DNA of 50,537 nt from Oscillospiraceae bacterium. Its GTDB lineage: Bacteria > Bacillota > Clostridia > Clostridiales > Clostridiaceae. The notes beneath the pieces are model-generated. The model was given only the letters and a program-made list of their open reading frames with translations, did no database searches and was not told where the DNA came from. Positions within the stretch are counted from its first letter, which is position 1, and every line of letters begins with the position of its first letter. Positions 1 through 9,162 of this stretch are shown here, piece by piece. The stretch is taken from the NCBI GenBank assembly GCA_009785875.1, contig WQUF01000185.1:1-50537 (forward strand), in the 5' to 3' direction. Position numbers and translations under genes: made by a program.

Positions 1-1
1 A

Positions 2-130
2 CTTCTACAAAAAGATTTTGACCTTCATAAAAAGATTGTCAAAAATAAATATGGTGAAAGACGTATGAATGAAGCTAGAGAAGCTTTAGTTAGAATTGAT
101 GAAGTTATAGAGGGAAAGAGAGAATTATAG
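2..130 (+). CDS. C-terminal end of an unidentified gene (5' truncated)
   Basis: The frame starting at base 2 is open to TAG at 128-130 and encodes 42 residues, rich in Lys, Arg and Glu, ending in VIEGKREL. The composition is that of a real helical protein end. Only the C-terminus is inside the window and there is no recognisable motif, so no function is assigned. It runs in the same direction as the next genes. Confidence 0.5.
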   Translation, partial: LLQKDFDLHKKIVKNKYGERRMNEAREALVRIDEVIEGKREL

Positions 131-216
131 ATTAGCAATTTATTAGACATCAAGGTATATTTTTTAGATAAGAAATAATTTTGCGTTACAAAAAAATAGT
201 AATGGGAGGATTGTAA

Positions 217-498
217 GTGCAACTATTATCAAATTTAAGAGAAATAACACAAATCCTTTTTTGTATATTATTTTTGATATTGATGAGTGAATCGCTCAAA
301 AGCAAAATGGATAAAGCTTTAGTGATTCGAAAAATTAAAAAGTTAAGAAATTATAATTTGAGTTGGGAAGAAAAAAATCTGTTAAACAGTTTAGAAAAAG
401 CATTGAATCCAGATTACTTAAAGGTAAATAATGTTGAACTAAATGCACTGATAAAGGATAAAAAAATTCAAAAAGTTACTAATAATAGAATGTGTTAA
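217..498 (+). CDS. small hypothetical protein with one N-terminal membrane segment
   Basis: A 93-residue ORF starting at GTG 217, with a good ribosome binding site (GGGAGGA, 204-210) six bases upstream. Residues about 11-24 are hydrophobic (ITQILFCILFLILM), followed by a basic segment and a helical Lys/Glu/Asn-rich tail, so it is probably an inner-membrane protein with a cytoplasmic domain. I do not recognise the family. It lies directly before the inverted-repeat-rich region in front of the mobilisation genes and is otherwise isolated. Confidence 0.6.
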   Translation: MQLLSNLREITQILFCILFLILMSESLKSKMDKALVIRKIKKLRNYNLSWEEKNLLNSLEKALNPDYLKVNNVELNALIKDKKIQKVTNNRMC

Positions 499-531
499 GA
501 GAACATAAACATATTTATAAATTATATATTT

Positions 532-780
532 ATGAGCGAAGCTCATTGATTCAGGGCTTAAAAATCATCGTAAATAAAAGATGAAAATATAGCCCTGAAA
601 GTGATTAGCAAGCAATGGGAAAACATATCCACTTCGTTCCTATTTTTTTCCCGCTTGTTAGTCATATTTCATCTCGCAAGCTCGTGAAATATTGGGGCTA
701 CCGCCCCCTAAGACCCCCGTTAATTTCGATGTATGATACCATCAGAAGAATTATATATTAACTGACGGCGCAGTTAATAT
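532..780 (+). other. inverted-repeat-rich region, candidate origin of transfer (oriT)
   Basis: The 544-base gap before mobC holds a series of inverted repeats: ATGAGC/GCTCAT (532-546, 3-base loop); TCAGGGCT/AGCCCTGA (551-598); ATATTTCA/TGAAATAT (664-692); GGGGC/GCCCC (694-707); and a perfect 10-base pair ATATTAACTG/CAGTTAATAT with a 6-base loop (755-780). A C-rich stretch (704-718) follows the fourth repeat and is more GC-rich than its surroundings. Inverted repeats just upstream of mobC-relaxase genes are the usual form of oriT in MOBP-type elements. The first two hairpins could instead be terminators of the upstream gene. The nick site is not identified. Confidence 0.5.
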
Positions 781-861
781 AGGTTATGCAATTTGAAGCC
801 ATAAACACTTGAATATTTTAATCGATTATCAAATTAATACAGAGAATAACAAAAGCTTTTT

Positions 862-878
862 GAACTCACCGTGAGTTC
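862..878. promoter_or_regulatory. palindrome site 1 (S-centred)
   Basis: GAACTCACCGTGAGTTC, the full 17-base form with arms of 8 and a central C. It lies between the candidate oriT and mobC, 165 bases before the mobC start, so it could control the relaxase operon. Confidence 0.75.
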
Positions 879-1042
879 ATTTAGTAAGTAGAATTAATTT
901 AGCAATTACTGTTTTTCATATTGATAATGAGAGGTATATGCATGAGAATAGTAATTCTTTTATTTTATTTTTTTATAAATGGTTTTGAAATAATTAAACA
1001 TAAAGTTAAAGACAATTTATTAGATGCAAAGGAGTACATTAA

Positions 1043-1378
1043 GTGGCAGAGAAAGACAGAAAAAGAAGAAAGCAATTTCTTCTACATCTACTATATGAAG
1101 AATATGAAGTGCTTTGTGAAAAGGCAAGTGACGCTAAAATGACAAAATCAGAATTCGTGAGAAATGTAATTTTATATGGGGCTGCCAGAGGTAAAAGAAA
1201 TTTCAGTACAGAGGACGCAGTTAAAATTTGTTATGAGCTTAACAGAATTGGAAACAATATTAATCAAATTGCTTATCAAGCTAATAGAGATTCCTTTGTA
1301 AGCAGGAATGATATTGATACATTAAAAGACCAATATGAAAAAATTCTTGATTTGTTTAGCAGTTTTGCTATGACATAA
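1043..1378 (+). CDS. mobC: MobC-like relaxosome accessory protein
   Basis: A 111-residue protein from GTG 1043, preceded by AAAGGAG at 1028-1034. It has a basic N-terminus and then a region resembling the ribbon-helix-helix/MobC fold (KSEFVRNVILYGAARGK, then ELNRIGNNINQIAYQAN). The motif RxGNNxNQIA is typical of MobC mobilisation proteins, which bind oriT and help the relaxase melt and nick DNA. The relaxase gene begins 8 bases after its stop, so the two are probably co-translated. Role assigned from family and context. Confidence 0.85.
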   Translation: MAEKDRKRRKQFLLHLLYEEYEVLCEKASDAKMTKSEFVRNVILYGAARGKRNFSTEDAVKICYELNRIGNNINQIAYQANRDSFVSRNDIDTLKDQYEKILDLFSSFAMT

Positions 1379-1386
1379 GGAGACAT

Positions 1387-3351
1387 ATGGCTATAACAAA
1401 AATATTCAAAATTACTACAACTGTGTATCGTTCAATTAAATATGCTGAGAATGATAAATACGAAGTAAAAGAGATTAATGATAATCGAGAAGATGATATA
1501 AGTAGAAGTATTTCATATGCTGAAAGAGATAAAATAATTTCAAACGATAAATTCAGTTTAAATGTTTATAAAACATTTAATTCTTATAACATATGCACTA
1601 GTGGAAATGCTAATAAAATTTTTGAGAAGTGTAAGGAAGATGGATTAAGGCGAAACAAAAGCAAACAGAAATTAACTAAAGATGGTGAAATGATTATTGC
1701 ATATCATTTATTTCAGAGTTTTGAAACAAATGAAAAAATGCCAGCGCACGTCGCAAATGAAATAGGCTCAAAACTTGTTAAAGAAGTCTTTCCTAATTAT
1801 CCATGTGTCATATCGACGCACACGAACACCGATAACATACATAATCATATAATTATTTGCGCTTGGGATGTAAATGGGCGCAAATGGAATGACGACTTAA
1901 ATAGCAAAAGATTAATCAGGAGAGCATCGGACAAATTGTGCGAGGAGTATGGTCTGAATGTTCTTTATGAAACACAAGATATGAAGGTATGCAAATACAA
2001 AGATAAAAACGGAATCACAAGATTTTTTGAGCCAACTGACCGCAAAATAAATTTAGCAAAAGAGAGACAGCTAGATGAAATAATAGGAGACGTTAACGAC
2101 TATAGAAATACTAAGTCTTATGCAGATTATGTTGAAACAAAATTAAAAAGAGAAGATATAATAAAGAATGATATTGATAAGATTTTGCCAATTGTAATAA
2201 GCTATGATGATTTACTTGATAGGTTAAAAGATATAGGATATAAAATAAATGATAAGAAGAAAAATGGCGAGTGGTTGAAACATATAACATTTACGGCACC
2301 TTCCCATGAAAAAGGAGTAAGAGATAATAAAATAGGTGATGGGATTTTTTACTTACGAGAAAATTTAACTTCATATATCGATAAGCTATACCAAGACCGA
2401 AATATAAACAAACAAGAATTTGATGATGAATCTCTTAGAAAGAAATCTATTGAAATTGAAAAAGAAAAAATTGATAAAGAAGACAATCTAAGGCTTGAGG
2501 ATATTAAAAATTTAGAAAAAGATTATATAGAAGAATATAGATATGAGAATTTAGATGTTTCCAAAATAGATGAAGAAAAGAGAGTCGCTAAAGATACGGA
2601 TGGCAGTTTTTATTATGAGCCAAGAAGCAGTATTGAAAAAATTATTTTGCTTGATATAAAGAAAACAGATATCGAGGTTCGTGGATTAATAGACACTAGC
2701 GGTTTAAAGAGAATTATTGAAGAACAAAACAGAGCAAAAAAAGAGAGGAAAAAAGGTTCTTTATCTAAAAGAGAGGAAGAATTAATAAGACAAATTAGAG
2801 AGTCTTTTGAGAGTTTGCGTACGGCTGAGAACTATAAAATTAGAGATTATGAACATGTTAACTCTATTTATAGAGCTACGTATGAAAAATACATGGATAG
2901 CTTAAATCAGCTTAATCAAGCCGACCAAATAATAAGCCATTTCAAAACCGTACTGGAAGTCCCAAAGCAAGCATTTGAGCTTCAGGAAAAAGTAAATGCA
3001 AGTAAAAACAATATTGATTATATGTTTGAATCATATACAGATGACGTGTATACCTTAGAAAAAATGAAAAATACAATGTCCCAATATAAAATAGAAGATG
3101 AGGATGGGCGAGAAAAACTTAAAAATAAAATCTTAGACGCAGAAAAACGTGTTGCAGAATTAAAATCCCGTCTGTTTAGTTATGATGATGAAATACAGGA
3201 GCTTAAACAATGTATACGTGTCCTTGATAGAATCAGTGAAGAATCTGGTAATCACATTCCAATAAATAGTAATAATGAAATGAAATCAGAAGACCAACGC
3301 GATTCTACGATGATAAGCAATAGAAAACGAGATAGCAGAAACAAAGCATAA
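1387..3351 (+). CDS. MOBP-type relaxase (MobA/VirD2-like nuclease)
   Basis: A 654-residue protein with ATG 1387 after AAGGAGA. Such relaxases nick oriT on one strand, stay covalently bound to the 5' end and pilot the strand through the T4SS. The metal-binding three-histidine motif is visible as THTNTDNIHNHI (His145, His152, His154, with Asp149 between). The N-terminus has several tyrosines that could be catalytic; I cannot pick one. The C-terminal part from about residue 340 is charged and predicted coiled coil, without a recognisable helicase or primase domain. The length fits relaxases of Tn1549-like elements. A terminator follows immediately. Confidence 0.9.
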   Translation: MAITKIFKITTTVYRSIKYAENDKYEVKEINDNREDDISRSISYAERDKIISNDKFSLNVYKTFNSYNICTSGNANKIFEKCKEDGLRRNKSKQKLTKDGEMIIAYHLFQSFETNEKMPAHVANEIGSKLVKEVFPNYPCVISTHTNTDNIHNHIIICAWDVNGRKWNDDLNSKRLIRRASDKLCEEYGLNVLYETQDMKVCKYKDKNGITRFFEPTDRKINLAKERQLDEIIGDVNDYRNTKSYADYVETKLKREDIIKNDIDKILPIVISYDDLLDRLKDIGYKINDKKKNGEWLKHITFTAPSHEKGVRDNKIGDGIFYLRENLTSYIDKLYQDRNINKQEFDDESLRKKSIEIEKEKIDKEDNLRLEDIKNLEKDYIEEYRYENLDVSKIDEEKRVAKDTDGSFYYEPRSSIEKIILLDIKKTDIEVRGLIDTSGLKRIIEEQNRAKKERKKGSLSKREEELIRQIRESFESLRTAENYKIRDYEHVNSIYRATYEKYMDSLNQLNQADQIISHFKTVLEVPKQAFELQEKVNASKNNIDYMFESYTDDVYTLEKMKNTMSQYKIEDEDGREKLKNKILDAEKRVAELKSRLFSYDDEIQELKQCIRVLDRISEESGNHIPINSNNEMKSEDQRDSTMISNRKRDSRNKA

Positions 3352-3403
3352 AAATATCTTCATTTTAAACTAAATGATTTTTTATAGAATAATTATGATA
3401 TCC

Positions 3404-3434
3404 AAAGACAACTAAAAAAGGTTGTCTTTTTTTT
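3404..3434 (+). terminator. intrinsic terminator after the relaxase gene
   Basis: The stem AAAGACAAC/GTTGTCTTT (3404-3412 and 3421-3429) runs into eight T residues. It ends the mob operon before the promoter of the transfer operon. Confidence 0.85.
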
Positions 3435-3542
3435 ATTAATTTATTTCACTAAATATTTTTAAAGAATTTTTTTCTTTTGGTTCCGTAAATTGTCATTTTA
3501 TAAGACATAATAAATTTTTATAATATTTTTTGATGGTTTAGC

Positions 3543-3571
3543 TTGCATTTTGTAGAATTATATTCTATACT
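3543..3571 (+). promoter_or_regulatory. candidate promoter of the transfer operon
   Basis: TTGCAT (3543-3548) and TATACT (3566-3571) are separated by 17 bases. They lie between the relaxase terminator and the first transfer gene, leaving a leader of about 55 bases. No palindrome copy overlaps it. Confidence 0.5.
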
Positions 3572-3633
3572 TACTAAAAGATAAGTGTTATGCCAATACA
3601 CATAACTGATGAAATTGGAAATGAGGGAAAAAA

Positions 3634-5730
3634 GTGTCAGATTTCGGTACAGACGTTGGAAATACAACAATTCAAGCTATGGGAAATGTAACCACAAAAA
3701 CGCTTGAATTAATTGGTGAAATTTTTAAAGCTTTACTTCAATACTGGTTAAATAGCAACGAAAGAAAAATTGCTCAAATGAAACTAGATGGTATGAAAGA
3801 TGAAAAGGCAAAAAAAGAATTTTTAGATGAAATAGATGGTAAAGTTGGATTTGTCTCTCATGAGGAACTTATGAAAGCTGGAGTTCCAATTATACCAATT
3901 GAAATGTCCATGAGTGAGGAAGATTTTCAGAAATTTTCAGAATTATGTAAAGAAAACAATGTGATGATTAGCGGTGTTATGGACGTAAGGGATATGGCAT
4001 TAAACGGTAAAAAATCATTTATCCTTGAATGTAAACAGCAAGACCTTGAAAAGATTAAGAATCTAGTTGAGCTATTTAATGACCAAAAGAAAATTAAAGA
4101 TTATGAAGGACGTATCGAAGAAATAAAAAAGAAAGCTGAGAGAATAGACCCAGATACAGGAGAGGTCGTTGTTAATTTATCAGACCAAGATAAGTTTGAC
4201 ATAAGCTTTCTCAGACAAAAAATTCAAGAATTTAAGGACGGATTTAGCAAAAGCTTTAATGACGCACAATCAAAGTCTGCTATTGATAAAGCATTATATG
4301 GCAATATACAAGATGGAATGACTTTAGATGGAGCTTTAAATGAACTTATAAATAGAGAGATTAACAAAGATACAACATTTATCGTTGCAGACGCTAAAGA
4401 CCCCAAAAAACATATAGTATGCGAATCCAAACCCTATGTGTTTCAAGGGAATCCAAGTGTAAAAACTAACTATACGGTATACGATGGAGTAAAAAAAGTG
4501 TTCAAAGGTAATGATGAGCAAATTGTTGGTAGAAATCATAAAGAATATTGGAAAAACTTAAAAGAATCAATTAGAAACAGCGTAGGTATAGGAGACTTTG
4601 TATACAGATTTAATAATGCCAATGACTATAGTAATTACGTAAAAGAACTTGATAAGCTTAACAAGGTTGGTTTAACAAATACACATCTTGCAAGCGAGAA
4701 AATAAATTTCGACGCTGTTTATTCTGAACTTATGTACAAGCTTATGGAATGCGGAGCCGAGTATAAAAATGGAGTTATCATCGATAGTGCGTCGCAAAAA
4801 CCAATTATGGAATTAAACCCAGAATCACCTATGATTGGTAAAGCTCTTATGTTAGGCGAACAACTTCAACTGTATCAATATATTCAAAAGATTGAAAATG
4901 AATATGTACGGGCGCATTCCATGATGACGCAGCAAATAAGCGCAGGTGTTGAATACCAGTCAACAGTGAATTATCTAAATGAACTAAAAGGTTATTATTC
5001 AAAAGCTTTAAATGATAGAGAGATACTAATTGATAAGCTTGAAACATTTAATGCGACTATTGCAAAAGAAAAAAGTGAAAAGGAAATCAAAGATTATAGT
5101 AAAACAGATGATAGCCGTGATGATGTAATAATTAATGATACAAGAAATTATAGTAGTATAGTTTTAAACCTTAAAGATGAGCTTCTCAAATATAATGTCG
5201 TGTATGTAAATGAAACTCTTTACAATTCAAGAGTCGGTTTGCCACTTAATAATGAGGATACTTCATATTTAACATCAGACCAAATTGCACACTTAGACGA
5301 AATCAATATAATTGGAAATCAAATTAAAAACTATGCGATACTTCGAAGTATAAGAGAAGATTACATAACAGCTCATGCTTTAATGGAAAGCTCAAAGAGG
5401 AAAATCGAAGATAAGCAAAACTTCGGAAATCCAGAAGACCCAGTAACACAAAAAGAAATTAATGAACTACAAGAACAAATTAATGAGGTTAATAATCTCG
5501 GTAATATATATGGTCAGTATATAGCATATGAAAAATTACTAGCTGATAAACGTTTAGAATTTGATGATAAGAATGAATACGAACAAAAGGTTAATGAAAA
5601 TGTTAAGGGTGGCAGAACATCAACTTTGAAAGAAGCAAAAGAAAAAGTACAGAATCTAAAGAAAGAAGATGGAGCAGGCTCGAAAATTTCAGATAGCATT
5701 TCGAGGAAGGTTAAAGAACGTTCGGAATAG
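3634..5730 (+). CDS. PcfB-like / DUF3801-like conjugation protein, long form
   Basis: A 698-residue protein from GTG 3634, with GAGGGA just upstream. Residues about 20-150 resemble the DUF3801/PcfB family: an amphipathic start (GEIFKALLQYWL), the VSHEELMKAGVPIIPIEM segment, then an alpha/beta domain ending around KIKNLVELF. In pCF10, PcfB is an adaptor that brings relaxase and DNA to the coupling ATPase PcfC; here too the next gene is the coupling ATPase. The remaining 540 residues are helical and charged without a motif I know, so this is much longer than PcfB (typically 150-200 residues). The extension may be an element-specific accessory or scaffold region. Confidence 0.65.
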   Translation: MSDFGTDVGNTTIQAMGNVTTKTLELIGEIFKALLQYWLNSNERKIAQMKLDGMKDEKAKKEFLDEIDGKVGFVSHEELMKAGVPIIPIEMSMSEEDFQKFSELCKENNVMISGVMDVRDMALNGKKSFILECKQQDLEKIKNLVELFNDQKKIKDYEGRIEEIKKKAERIDPDTGEVVVNLSDQDKFDISFLRQKIQEFKDGFSKSFNDAQSKSAIDKALYGNIQDGMTLDGALNELINREINKDTTFIVADAKDPKKHIVCESKPYVFQGNPSVKTNYTVYDGVKKVFKGNDEQIVGRNHKEYWKNLKESIRNSVGIGDFVYRFNNANDYSNYVKELDKLNKVGLTNTHLASEKINFDAVYSELMYKLMECGAEYKNGVIIDSASQKPIMELNPESPMIGKALMLGEQLQLYQYIQKIENEYVRAHSMMTQQISAGVEYQSTVNYLNELKGYYSKALNDREILIDKLETFNATIAKEKSEKEIKDYSKTDDSRDDVIINDTRNYSSIVLNLKDELLKYNVVYVNETLYNSRVGLPLNNEDTSYLTSDQIAHLDEINIIGNQIKNYAILRSIREDYITAHALMESSKRKIEDKQNFGNPEDPVTQKEINELQEQINEVNNLGNIYGQYIAYEKLLADKRLEFDDKNEYEQKVNENVKGGRTSTLKEAKEKVQNLKKEDGAGSKISDSISRKVKERSE

Positions 5731-5762
5731 ACAGCTAAATGAGGTTACCCTATGGTAAAAAT

Positions 5763-5777
5763 AACTCACGGTGAGTT
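5763..5777. promoter_or_regulatory. palindrome site 2
   Basis: AACTCACGGTGAGTT between the PcfB-like gene and the coupling-protein gene. Its right arm ends seven bases before the ribosome binding site GAGGTGAAGGG (5784-5794), so a bound protein or an RNA hairpin could affect translation of the coupling protein. Confidence 0.75.
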
Positions 5778-5796
5778 CAAAAAGAGGTGAAGGGAA

Positions 5797-8604
5797 ATAG
5801 AACCGAAAAAAAAGAGCAGTTTTAATTTTGTAATGGCAATTTTAGCTTTACTCCTTGTTATATATGTAACACTTCAAGGTTGTGTTGTTTACAAGAACCT
5901 TTCACCTCAACAAACATCTACTAATATATTTACTTCTCTTGATATTTATATAACGGGATTTGAAGAAAGAATAGCGAAGGAACCTTTTTCATTTGAAGTA
6001 ACTGAAAATACCACAAAAGCATTAGAAATTACGTGTTTAGCTTGGCTTATAGTCGTTTTGTACATATACAGTTCCAAAAGAAAATACATACGTGGTAAAG
6101 AGTATGGAACAGCTAGATGGGCAAGTTCAGGTGAACTTAGGAAATTACGTTCTGAATATTTGATGAATGAAGAAATCAAAAAAGTTCGTCAGTCACGTCT
6201 TGTTTTTATCAGATATTTTATGGAAAAAAAAGCATTAAAAAAATGCGATGATGATGGTAAAAAATTAAAATCGCTACTTTTAAGAGAATTAAACGAACAA
6301 GTAGAAGCATTAAAAGAAAACAATTCTTATGATGATGAGATTTATAGTGCAAAAAAGAAAGAAATAAATATGAAAGTCAAAGAGTTCGTTCATTTTGCAA
6401 AAATAGAATCATGGAAACCTTACGCAATTAAGGTGAAGTATGAAGAATCAGTAAAGGAATTAGAAGATAAATTAAAATATCGAATACTCAAGGAAAATGA
6501 AAAGGAAATTGAATTAGAAAAGGTTTATAAAGAATACAAAAAGTCACTTCACAACTTTTATTATGGTAAATCAAGAATCAGGTCTATTGAACAAAAATAT
6601 ATGAACTCCGATGAATACTTCACTCAAACAGAGAAAATAAGTATATACAATCTGCTCCTTAATAGAAACACACTAATAGTAGGCGGTAGTGGTAGTGGTA
6701 AAACTCGTGGTTATGGTATTCCTAACATATTGCAGACAAATAGCTCATTTGTGATAACAGACCCTAAGAGCGACATCCTTTTAAGATGTGGTTATTTTCT
6801 TTCTAAAGTGAAGGGATATAAGATACATGTTTTAAATTTAGATAATAAAGCAAAATCAGATGGTTACAATCCATTTGTTTATATACGACCAGAACGGGAA
6901 GGTTATGAAGAGCGAATTCTTATGCTCATCGAAACTATAATCATAAACACAGATGGTGGCGAAAAAAGAAATTCTAATGACCCGTTTTGGGACAAGGCTG
7001 AAAGATTATTTCTGCAATCTATATTTTTCTTTACATGTGATGGTTTTGAATTATCTGACCGCAATATGAATACCGTTTTAGCTTTAATCGCAATGCTACA
7101 AATCGCTGAGGAGGAAGACAAATATGATAGTGACCTAGATTATTATGCAAAAATATTTGAAAGAGAACATGGTTCTGAACATATAGGAGTGCAACAATTT
7201 AAGGAGTTCAGAAGCAAAGCAAGTGGAAAAACTGCAAAATCTATAGTCATATCAGCTATAGCCCGTTTAGCTCCTTTTAGAACAGAAGCAGTAAGAAGGA
7301 TATTCAGCTATGACACTATGGGACTTGACAGGTTAGGTGAGGAAAAGACTGCTATATTCATCGTTGTACCTCCCACAGATGGTACGTTCAACTTCATAGC
7401 AGGTATGGTATTTTCTCAAATGTTTCAAGAATTACAATACTCTGCTACGGAAATACATAAACGTGAAGGTCAAAAACTCCCAGTACCAGTAAAATTCATT
7501 CTAGATGAATTTGCTAACACTTGCACTATACCGAATTTTCTTAAAATACTAGCTTATGCAAGGTCTTTTGGTATCGGAATTTCAATAATTATCCAAAGCC
7601 TTGACCAGATAAAAAACATGTACAAAGAAGAGTACGGTATTCTTATCGATAACTGTGATACACTCCTTTATCTTGGTAACATAAAGCACAATGAAACACT
7701 GGAATATATGTCAAAATTACTAGGCAAGGGAACCTATGATAAAAAGACCACAGGGCGTACAAAAGGAAGGCAAGGGAGCTTTTCAACTAACTATGATGTA
7801 TTTGGTCGTGAATTACTAGACCCTTCTGAAATAATGAAAATGCCAAAGGAAAAATGCCTATTAATAGTGAGTGGGAAGAATCCTTTTTATAGCACTAAGT
7901 ATGATTTAACAAAACATCCAAATTATATGTTTACTTCGGATGCTAATGAATCTTATTTATTTGATTATAACCCACCGCAAAAACCCAAGGAGTTTCTTCC
8001 TAATAATACTGAAACTGAAAAAGTAATAACTCACGGTGAGTTCGCTAAATCACAAAAAGAATTGAAACCAAGCAAAAATACTTTAGTGGATTTTGAAGAA
8101 ATCAAGTTAAATCTTGATTACGCTAAAATAGCGAACAAGCTTGGTCGAAGTTTGCGCCATTATATACCTATTCCAGACAGTTTCTTTAATGTTAATGGAA
8201 CAGAAGAAAAACTTACAAAAGAAGAAAACGAAATAATTCTTGGATTTTTAACTGATAAGGAAACAAAAGATGAAGCAGATAGAATGTTTTCTCTGTCGTC
8301 AAAAACTATGGAGGTTATCGAAAAAGCAGAAGATGATGAGATAAAGATAGACACCAATGTTTATTCTATTGCTCATAAGATAACCACTATTGGTAGGTAT
8401 CTTGCGCCTATTCCAGATAAACTTTTTGGCGCAGAAGAACTACCTGTTCTTTCAGAAGAACAAAATACCATAATTTTTGAAGAGATTGAAAACAGCGAGT
8501 TAGAAAGCAATTTAAATGATATCAAAGAAATGTCGGGGGGTGTGATAAATGACTTAATTGATGATTTACCTATACCAATGAGAGATATAGTAATTCAGAC
8601 TTAG
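5797..8604 (+). CDS. type IV coupling protein (VirD4/TraG/PcfC ATPase)
   Basis: This hexameric inner-membrane ATPase recruits the relaxosome to the T4SS. There is an N-terminal membrane segment, another near 'LEITCLAWLIVVLYIYS', a charged helical insert, and a RecA-like core. Counting from the first ATG (5833), Walker A is GGSGSGKT (284-291) and Walker B is ILDEF (556-560). The C-terminus adds two copies of a roughly 80-residue module (IANKLGRSLRHYIPIPDSFF and IAHKITTIGRYLAPIPDKLF). Start: the first ATG has no ribosome binding site, whereas GAGGTGAAGGG at 5784-5794 is followed in frame by ATA at 5797 and a plausible basic N-terminus EPKKKSSFNF. I therefore prefer 5797, a rare start; 5833 is the conventional one. 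Confidence 0.9.
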   Translation: MEPKKKSSFNFVMAILALLLVIYVTLQGCVVYKNLSPQQTSTNIFTSLDIYITGFEERIAKEPFSFEVTENTTKALEITCLAWLIVVLYIYSSKRKYIRGKEYGTARWASSGELRKLRSEYLMNEEIKKVRQSRLVFIRYFMEKKALKKCDDDGKKLKSLLLRELNEQVEALKENNSYDDEIYSAKKKEINMKVKEFVHFAKIESWKPYAIKVKYEESVKELEDKLKYRILKENEKEIELEKVYKEYKKSLHNFYYGKSRIRSIEQKYMNSDEYFTQTEKISIYNLLLNRNTLIVGGSGSGKTRGYGIPNILQTNSSFVITDPKSDILLRCGYFLSKVKGYKIHVLNLDNKAKSDGYNPFVYIRPEREGYEERILMLIETIIINTDGGEKRNSNDPFWDKAERLFLQSIFFFTCDGFELSDRNMNTVLALIAMLQIAEEEDKYDSDLDYYAKIFEREHGSEHIGVQQFKEFRSKASGKTAKSIVISAIARLAPFRTEAVRRIFSYDTMGLDRLGEEKTAIFIVVPPTDGTFNFIAGMVFSQMFQELQYSATEIHKREGQKLPVPVKFILDEFANTCTIPNFLKILAYARSFGIGISIIIQSLDQIKNMYKEEYGILIDNCDTLLYLGNIKHNETLEYMSKLLGKGTYDKKTTGRTKGRQGSFSTNYDVFGRELLDPSEIMKMPKEKCLLIVSGKNPFYSTKYDLTKHPNYMFTSDANESYLFDYNPPQKPKEFLPNNTETEKVITHGEFAKSQKELKPSKNTLVDFEEIKLNLDYAKIANKLGRSLRHYIPIPDSFFNVNGTEEKLTKEENEIILGFLTDKETKDEADRMFSLSSKTMEVIEKAEDDEIKIDTNVYSIAHKITTIGRYLAPIPDKLFGAEELPVLSEEQNTIIFEEIENSELESNLNDIKEMSGGVINDLIDDLPIPMRDIVIQT
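8028..8042. promoter_or_regulatory. palindrome site 3, inside the coupling-protein gene
   Basis: AACTCACGGTGAGTT read in frame as I-T-H-G-E-F, located in the linker between the ATPase core and the C-terminal duplicated module. An intragenic location argues for a DNA-level role. Confidence 0.75.
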
Positions 8605-8678
8605 TACCAATTCAAAAGACTTTCTAGGTTTGACGCAACAAAATTTACATAAAAATATGAGCGAAAAGAGGATGAGAA

Positions 8679-9077
8679 ATGAACAAGGAACAAATGGATA
8701 CAAGTGTAAAAGAAACAAAAGAACTATTTTGGAAAGATTCATTAAAAAAAATCGGAAATTTTTTATTGAGAAATGCTCCGATAATATGTGTTGTTCTTCT
8801 TTTCATAATAGTTGTACTTCCACACACTGTACTGGCAACTGGAATACAAGATAATGCTCAAGCTGAAAAAATGTGGACAGACATGGCAACTCTTATACAA
8901 AAATGGGTAACTCGACTCGGCGGTGTAGTTATGTTCGTAGGCGGAATCATGTTTGGACTCGGCTGGAAGAACGACGATGCTGAGGGTAAGTCCCGTGGCA
9001 TAAATACACTAATAGCTGGTGCTATAGTGGCTGCGGTTGCTGCAACAGCAGGTACATTCTTCACGATGGGTGCTTAA
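8679..9077 (+). CDS. VirB2-like small T4SS membrane protein (pilin-like)
   Basis: A 132-residue protein, ATG 8679 with an AGAGGATGAG-type site. It has a signal-like hydrophobic segment at 34-56 (PIICVVLLFIIVVLPHTVLA) and then two hydrophobic helices: 77-96 (RLGGVVMFVGGIMFGLGW) and about 108-130, Gly/Ala-rich. That layout, and its place between coupling protein and VirB6, fits the VirB2/Maff2-type proteins of Gram-positive conjugation systems, which are thought to form part of the channel. No catalytic motif is expected. A hairpin follows the stop. Confidence 0.75.
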   Translation: MNKEQMDTSVKETKELFWKDSLKKIGNFLLRNAPIICVVLLFIIVVLPHTVLATGIQDNAQAEKMWTDMATLIQKWVTRLGGVVMFVGGIMFGLGWKNDDAEGKSRGINTLIAGAIVAAVAATAGTFFTMGA

Positions 9078-9094
9078 TAATAGATAGAAAAAAT

Positions 9095-9134
9095 AAGCCG
9101 TGATGTCTCTAATGTAATATGGCATTACGGCTTT
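9095..9134 (+). terminator. hairpin between virB2-like and virB6-like genes
   Basis: AAGCCGTGATG (9095-9105) pairs with CATTACGGCTT (9123-9133) with one G-T pair and is followed by only a short T run. It probably gives partial termination or mRNA stabilisation, allowing higher expression of the upstream pilin-like gene. Confidence 0.5.
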
Positions 9135-9162
9135 TAAAAAGGCAAAGAAAAGAGGTGATGTA

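Noticed and set aside
921..1142. 73-codon ORF before mobC
   Set aside because: It overlaps mobC in another frame for 100 bases, and mobC has the better ribosome binding site and recognisable homology.
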